A DNA stretch of 8,847 bases, taken from JAHELQ01 sp965603365 (GTDB taxonomy: Bacteria > Acidobacteriota > Aminicenantia > UBA2199). The stretch spans positions 1 through 8,847 of the forward strand of contig CBFDCR010000123.1 in NCBI GenBank assembly GCA_965603365.1, given 5' to 3'. Made by a program: the position numbers and the translations under genes. A model generated the notes under the pieces. It had not been told where the DNA came from, made no database searches, and saw only the letters and a program-made list of their open reading frames with translations. Positions 5,630-8,847 of the stretch are shown here, piece after piece (positions within the stretch are counted from its first letter, which is position 1; every line of letters starts with the position of its first letter).

Positions 5630-7814
5630 AAAATGAGCCTGCTCTCTTACATCCGGTTGCCGCCGCCGACGTAGAGGACCTGGCCGGTGATCCAGTCGGC
5701 CTGTACCGCGGCGGGGTGTTCATTCCCAGGCTCTCTTTGTCCTGGCGGGATAAACGGGGAATGTCGGCGGTTTTTAACCACTCATATATGGCCGGTGGTG
5801 TGTACCACAGCTTAACGGTTCCGTCATAAGAGGCGGTGAGTATCCCCTTGCCGTCGCTCGAAAAGTCGACGGATATGATGTCGTCGGTATGTTGATTCAT
5901 ATCGGCCAGCAGTTCCCCTGCCGGGCCCCACAATTTCGCGGTATGGTCGTCTGAGCAGGTGAGGATGTGGGCGCTGTCCGGGGAAAACAGGGCAAACTTC
6001 ACATCCCCGTCGTGCTTGAGCTCCGCTGTGAGTTCGCCCTTTAAATTCCACAGCCTGGCTCTATGTTCCCTGTCAACGGTGAGTATCCCGGTACTGTCCG
6101 GCGAGAATACAGCCGAATTTATCCAGGAGTCGTGTCTCATGTCGGCGATGGGATTTCCCTTTAAATCCCGGAGGCCGACACTCTTGTCTCCAAACGCGAT
6201 GAGTATTTTTGAGTCATCTGCTGAAAATGAGGCCGACTGGATGGCGCCTTTAGACTCGTTGATATCCGCCAGCAGTTTCCCCCCTAAATCCCACAGCTTG
6301 ACGGAGGAGTTGCCGGAAATGGTGAGTATCTTTTGGCCGTCATGGGAAAATATGGCCGAGTAAACAGGGCCGGTGTGGCCGTCGAAGTCGGTCAGTACCC
6401 GGCCTTGTAAATTCCACAGTTTGGCTGTGTGGTCTGCCGAGGCGGTGAGTACCCGGCTGCCGTCCGGGGAAAATCGGGCGGAATGGATGACGCCGGCATG
6501 GACAAACTCGGTTAACAACTTCCCCTTTAAATCCCACAGCCTGGCCGTTTTATCCCGCGTATAGGTCACTATTTTACTGCTGTCGGGGGAGAATATGGCA
6601 GCCGCCGCCCCTCCGGTATGTTGACCCAGGTCTGCCACAAGCGCGCCTTCGAGATTCCAGAGTTTTGCCGTTTTGTCATCGGAGGTGGTGAGTATGTTCT
6701 GGCTGTCGGGGGAAAACACGGCGGTTTTGATAGAATCCGTATGGCCGCTGAATTCGGCCAGGAGTTTGCCCTGCACATTCCAGAGCTGGACTGTATGGTC
6801 CCGGGAGATGGTGAGGATTTTCGAGTTGTCCGGGGAAAATGTCGCCAGGGTGAAGCTGAATGGAGGCTTTTTCAGGCAGTGACAGAGCCTGTTATGCAGA
6901 TTCCACAATTTTACCGTACCATCGCCGGAAACGGTGAGTATTTGAGAACCGTCCGGCAAAAATTGGGCAGAGTAGACCGGGCTGGTGTATTTTATTTCGT
7001 CCAGCAGTGTGCCGTTTAAAGCCCACAACTTTACCGTTTTATCCCGGGACGCGGTGAGGACCTGGCTGCCGTCCGGGGAAAATGTCGCCGAATAGACCAG
7101 GTCGTTGTGCTTAAAATCCGTTAACAGTTCCCCTTCCAGGTTCCACAATTTGGCGGTCCTGTCGGCCGAGGCAGTGACGATCAGGCTGCTGTCCGGGGAA
7201 AAGTCACCGCTGTAGGCGACTAAGGTATGTTGGTAGAAGCCGATTATACATTGACCCTTTACATCCCAGACGTCGAGTTCATAACTCTCTTCACCCGAAC
7301 ATATGAGTATTTTGCTGCTGTCCGGTGAAAAGACCGCGGAATGAATCACTTCGTCGCGATCAAATTCAGCCAACCGTTCGCCTTTTAAATTCCATAGATA
7401 ACCCTCGCTAATCTCTGAGGCGGTGAATATTTTGGTGCCATCCGGCGAAAGCAGGGTGCAGGAAATCGCATAGTCCTGCCGGATATCGGCGGTATAGAAG
7501 TGGCGTTGGAAATTTGAGGCCGCGGCCGCGGTCAGGAAATGGACGACCGGGGGCGGCGGCTGCGGCAGCGTCATCTCATAGGCGGCCTCGGCAAGGCGGA
7601 TGGCCTTTACATTGTCGTGCGGAAGTATGTAACTGGCCCAGTAAACAAGGCTGAGGGCCTTCACCCGGTTGTCCTGCCGCTCGGTTCTTGCCCTGGCCCT
7701 ATCTCCCTGGTCAGAGGCAAACCAGGCGGTAATTAGAGGGATTATCAATAAAAATATGGCCATATTTTTTCGTCCCAGGCTCTTTCGCCGGATTGATACC
7801 TGTTCGTTATTCAT
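5607..7814 (-). CDS. membrane-anchored 14-bladed WD40 repeat protein
   Basis: The 735-aa product starts with a basic segment (1-17) and one transmembrane helix (18-33, MAIFLLIIPLITAWFA). A helical linker (about 45-100, RVKALSLVYWASYILP and KAIRLAEAAYEM) follows, then 14 WD40 repeats of about 40 aa (108-670) with the signature FSPDSSKILTASxDKTAKLW. Fourteen repeats suit two seven-bladed propellers, a scaffold for protein-protein or ligand sensing. By the positive-inside rule the propellers would face the periplasm, but the linker resembles that of STAND-type proteins where they are cytoplasmic, so topology is open. A conserved-looking cap (671-697, AIYEWLKTADIPRLSRQDKE) is followed by a 38-aa tail read out of frame from a dehydrogenase remnant, so the ancestral end was near 5724. 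GGAGG (7821-7825) lies 6 nt before ATG 7814. No NTPase, TIR, caspase or kinase domain is present. Partner unknown. Confidence 0.85.
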   Translation of the reverse strand: MNNEQVSIRRKSLGRKNMAIFLLIIPLITAWFASDQGDRARARTERQDNRVKALSLVYWASYILPHDNVKAIRLAEAAYEMTLPQPPPPVVHFLTAAAASNFQRHFYTADIRQDYAISCTLLSPDGTKIFTASEISEGYLWNLKGERLAEFDRDEVIHSAVFSPDSSKILICSGEESYELDVWDVKGQCIIGFYQHTLVAYSGDFSPDSSLIVTASADRTAKLWNLEGELLTDFKHNDLVYSATFSPDGSQVLTASRDKTVKLWALNGTLLDEIKYTSPVYSAQFLPDGSQILTVSGDGTVKLWNLHNRLCHCLKKPPFSFTLATFSPDNSKILTISRDHTVQLWNVQGKLLAEFSGHTDSIKTAVFSPDSQNILTTSDDKTAKLWNLEGALVADLGQHTGGAAAAIFSPDSSKIVTYTRDKTARLWDLKGKLLTEFVHAGVIHSARFSPDGSRVLTASADHTAKLWNLQGRVLTDFDGHTGPVYSAIFSHDGQKILTISGNSSVKLWDLGGKLLADINESKGAIQSASFSADDSKILIAFGDKSVGLRDLKGNPIADMRHDSWINSAVFSPDSTGILTVDREHRARLWNLKGELTAELKHDGDVKFALFSPDSAHILTCSDDHTAKLWGPAGELLADMNQHTDDIISVDFSSDGKGILTASYDGTVKLWYTPPAIYEWLKTADIPRLSRQDKESLGMNTPPRYRPTGSPARSSTSAAATGCKRAGSFWNGGIME
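5647..5718 (-). pseudogene. fossil C-terminus of a short-chain dehydrogenase/reductase gene
   Basis: Read one frame off from the WD40 gene on the same strand, this stretch encodes ADWITGQVLYVGGGNRM followed by a TAA stop. It matches the hallmark C-terminal strand of SDR-family oxidoreductases (DWITGQVLxVxGG). Nothing else of an SDR is visible: no TGxxxGxG, no YxxxK. Upstream the sequence passes straight into the WD40 gene. It is therefore a remnant of about 23 codons left where the WD40 gene was joined to, or inserted in, an older SDR gene of the same orientation. Confidence 0.72.
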
Positions 7815-7867
7815 TATCTACCTCCTGGATAAATCTCAAATTGTCCCTGGAAAACGTGATGGCCGCT

Positions 7868-7942
7868 TTAGGCATTGGTGTTTTCTTGTTCTGCCAGGGA
7901 TCGCCGCTGAACATCCATTTTCTTGACCTCTGCATTAAACAT
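7868..7942 (-). CDS. possible 24-aa leader peptide or gene remnant upstream of the WD40 gene
   Basis: A short frame begins MFNAEVKKMDVQRRSLAEQE and ends at a TAA 53 nt before the WD40 start codon. An internal ATG (residue 9) has GAGG 8 nt upstream and might be the true start. Its VQRRSL recalls VSIRRKSL at residues 6-13 of the WD40 protein, so it could be a duplicated or decayed N-terminus rather than a functional peptide. It lies within the predicted WD40 transcript. Weakly supported. Confidence 0.25.
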   Translation of the reverse strand: MFNAEVKKMDVQRRSLAEQENTNA

Positions 7943-7947
7943 TCCTC

Positions 7948-7963
7948 TAATTAACATTAATTA
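7948..7963. promoter_or_regulatory. palindrome overlapping the WD40 promoter -10 box, candidate operator
   Basis: TAATTAACATTAATTA is a perfect palindrome with 7-bp arms around a central CA. It overlaps the minus-strand -10 box (7960-7965) and covers the predicted start of transcription, the position expected of a repressor site. AT-rich palindromes also arise by chance, so this is tentative. Confidence 0.45.
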
Positions 7964-7987
7964 TATCACAATGAATTCCCATGTGAA
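7960..7987 (-). promoter_or_regulatory. sigma-70 promoter of the WD40 gene
   Basis: On the minus strand TTCACA (7982-7987) and a perfect TATAAT (7960-7965) are 16 bp apart. Transcription from about 7953 would give a leader of roughly 140 nt before ATG 7814. Confidence 0.6.
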
Positions 7988-8016
7988 CAAAGAAAAAAAG
8001 ACCACTAACATTTGAC

Positions 8017-8100
8017 ATGGAGTGTTCGCCAGAGTTTTTTGAGAAGTTGGGCGTTGATTTTGCTGGGACACTGCTGGCCAAGAAGGCCAAATTTCGCTAA
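8017..8100 (+). other. 27-codon open frame of doubtful coding status
   Basis: ATG 8017 to TAA 8100 encodes a 27-aa peptide starting MECSPEFFEKLGVDFAGTLL and ending in a basic KKAKFR. No clear ribosome binding site precedes it. The residue mix looks protein-like, so it may be a leftover of an older gene. An inverted repeat (TGGCC 8075-8079, GGCCA 8085-8089) lies inside it. It is upstream of the sigma-54 promoter and would not be in that transcript. Confidence 0.25.
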
Positions 8101-8139
8101 TAATGTTCTACTTGTGTGACACTTTTCAACAAAATATTT

Positions 8140-8154
8140 TGGCAAAAAAATTGC
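8140..8154 (+). promoter_or_regulatory. sigma-54 (RpoN) promoter
   Basis: TGGC at 8140-8143 and TTGC at 8151-8154 are separated by 7 bp, the canonical spacing of the -24/-12 elements (TGGCAC-N5-TTGC); the spacer is a run of seven A. Transcription would start near 8166, giving a leader of about 45 nt before ATG 8211. Such promoters need an AAA+ enhancer-binding activator, usually bound 80-150 bp upstream. No unambiguous enhancer site is visible, though TGGCC-N5-GGCCA at 8075-8089 lies at a suitable distance. Confidence 0.7.
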
Positions 8155-8210
8155 CTCTAAAATTGAGATGAAATTTTTAATCACAATCCATAACGTATAG
8201 GAGATAAAAA

Positions 8211-8847
8211 ATGAACCGAAACTCTTATAAAAAAAAGATAGTTAAAAGCAAGATGTGGGTAGTCTCTCTGTCCATTTGGCTGTTTTTTAATGTCTGCCAG
8301 AGTCTACTTCAAGCGGAAGAGGAATCCAGGCCTCTCATTATTTCACCCCATTTTACCATTCAAAATTATTTCCCTATTGATGGTATCGATTACATTTATG
8401 ATCCAGATGCCAGAATAGTTGAGAAAGATGAACAAGGGGTCTCTACTGTCACACCGATTGAAAAAAAAGTCTCTTTTAAACCCACCCACCTGGCGGCAGT
8501 GGGGTTGACCCTTCAAAAAGGCTGCTTTTTTTCGACGGTTTCTCTGGCAGCGCCCTGGCACGATAACTTCTCATCCTTTATGCCTCTGTTGGATGTCAGA
8601 GCAGGGGTACAGCTCAAGAAGCTTTTCTTATACGGCGGCTTTTTTGCTTTATTAAAAAAGGGTTTAGAAGACGATATTGCGACTCCCCTATATGCAGGGC
8701 TTTCATACATCCGTCCTTTTAAGAAAGCCAGTGCCGAATGCGGATTTCAGTTTTTACAGGCAAAATACAGTGAAATTCCCGGAACTGACCCACAAAATCC
8801 TTCAGAGAGGCACACATATTACACCTATGACTTTTACACCAAATTAA
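8211..8847 (+). CDS. exported protein, probably outer-membrane or periplasmic, partial
   Basis: The frame is open from ATG 8211 to the window edge (212 codons seen, no stop), so the C-terminus is missing. A strong ribosome site (AGGAG 8199-8203) lies 7 nt before the start. The first 35 residues are a clear Sec signal peptide: a basic n-region (KKKIVKSK), a hydrophobic core (WVVSLSIWLFFNV) and a likely cleavage after Leu-Gln-Ala35. The cysteine at 29 lacks a lipobox, so a lipoprotein is unlikely. The mature part has alternating hydrophobic strands (LAAVGLTL, FFSTVSLAAPW, AGVQLKKLFLYGGFF, AGLSYI, AECGFQFLQAKY), as in outer-membrane beta-barrels. I recognise no family. Its sigma-54 promoter suggests expression tied to a specific environmental signal. 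Confidence 0.75.
   Translation, partial: MNRNSYKKKIVKSKMWVVSLSIWLFFNVCQSLLQAEEESRPLIISPHFTIQNYFPIDGIDYIYDPDARIVEKDEQGVSTVTPIEKKVSFKPTHLAAVGLTLQKGCFFSTVSLAAPWHDNFSSFMPLLDVRAGVQLKKLFLYGGFFALLKKGLEDDIATPLYAGLSYIRPFKKASAECGFQFLQAKYSEIPGTDPQNPSERHTYYTYDFYTKL

Larger units (their letters stand above)
7815..8210. other. divergent regulatory region between the WD40 and exported-protein genes
   Basis: About 400 bp separate two divergent genes. It contains a minus-strand promoter with an overlapping palindrome, a possible leader peptide for the WD40 gene, a 27-codon plus-strand frame, a small inverted repeat and a sigma-54 promoter. No larger gene is supported. Confidence 0.65.

Noticed and set aside
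5092..5631. 179-codon minus-strand open frame rich in GAQxGDT-type heptads
   Set aside because: It is made of the 21-bp array, two hairpins and the octamer repeat, has no good ribosome site and has low-complexity composition. The related array 1 is full of frame breaks, so the open frame is likely accidental.
5800..7500. Several open frames antisense to the WD40 gene and in its other frames
   Set aside because: They mirror the periodic WD40 repeats and show the same 120-bp pattern in another frame. None resembles an independent protein.
8012..8017. TTGACA as a sigma-70 -35 box for the exported-protein gene
   Set aside because: No acceptable -10 box lies 16-18 bp downstream; the sigma-54 elements at 8140-8154 are much better placed.

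Overview
The window looks like an accessory stretch of a Gram-negative bacterial chromosome. The right-hand gene has a Sec signal peptide and a beta-rich exported part, and it sits behind a near-perfect sigma-54 promoter. Minus-strand promoters are ordinary sigma-70 types. Low-complexity islands, short palindromes and degraded small toxin-antitoxin-like genes suggest an environmental bacterium with a large, repeat-rich genome. I cannot name the phylum from sequence alone.

Layout. Positions 1-257 hold a 21/22-bp repeat array that may continue to the left of the window. Next comes about 330 bp of non-coding DNA with a good sigma-70 promoter. Two overlapping plus-strand genes follow (586-3639 and 3632-4300): a 1017-aa Eco57I-like N6-adenine DNA methyltransferase and a 222-aa protein with a PD-(D/E)XK nuclease signature. 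Together they read as a restriction-modification pair. A shortened DUF2442 gene (4341-4526) meets a minus-strand DUF433/DUF5615 toxin-antitoxin-like pair (5016 down to 4574) with its own promoter. An imperfect 25-bp direct repeat brackets that pair. Positions 5017-5606 carry hairpins and a second array of the same 21/22-bp family. A large minus-strand gene (7814 down to 5607) encodes a membrane-anchored protein with 14 WD40 repeats, i.e. two seven-bladed propellers. Its last ~38 codons run out of frame through the fossil C-terminus of a short-chain dehydrogenase gene. A divergent regulatory region (7815-8210) then leads to an exported protein that is cut by the window edge.

Function. The methyltransferase would protect host DNA from the nuclease, and the two are probably translationally coupled. 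DUF433 and DUF5615 normally form an antitoxin/PIN-like toxin pair, but this DUF5615 appears to have lost its middle, and the neighbouring DUF2442 shows the same kind of in-frame internal loss. The WD40 protein resembles the membrane-plus-sensor half of larger STAND-type proteins without an effector domain. The most unusual features are the two related arrays bracketing the defence-type genes, the two in-frame gutted genes side by side, the direct repeat copying the end of the DUF2442 gene, and the WD40/dehydrogenase junction.
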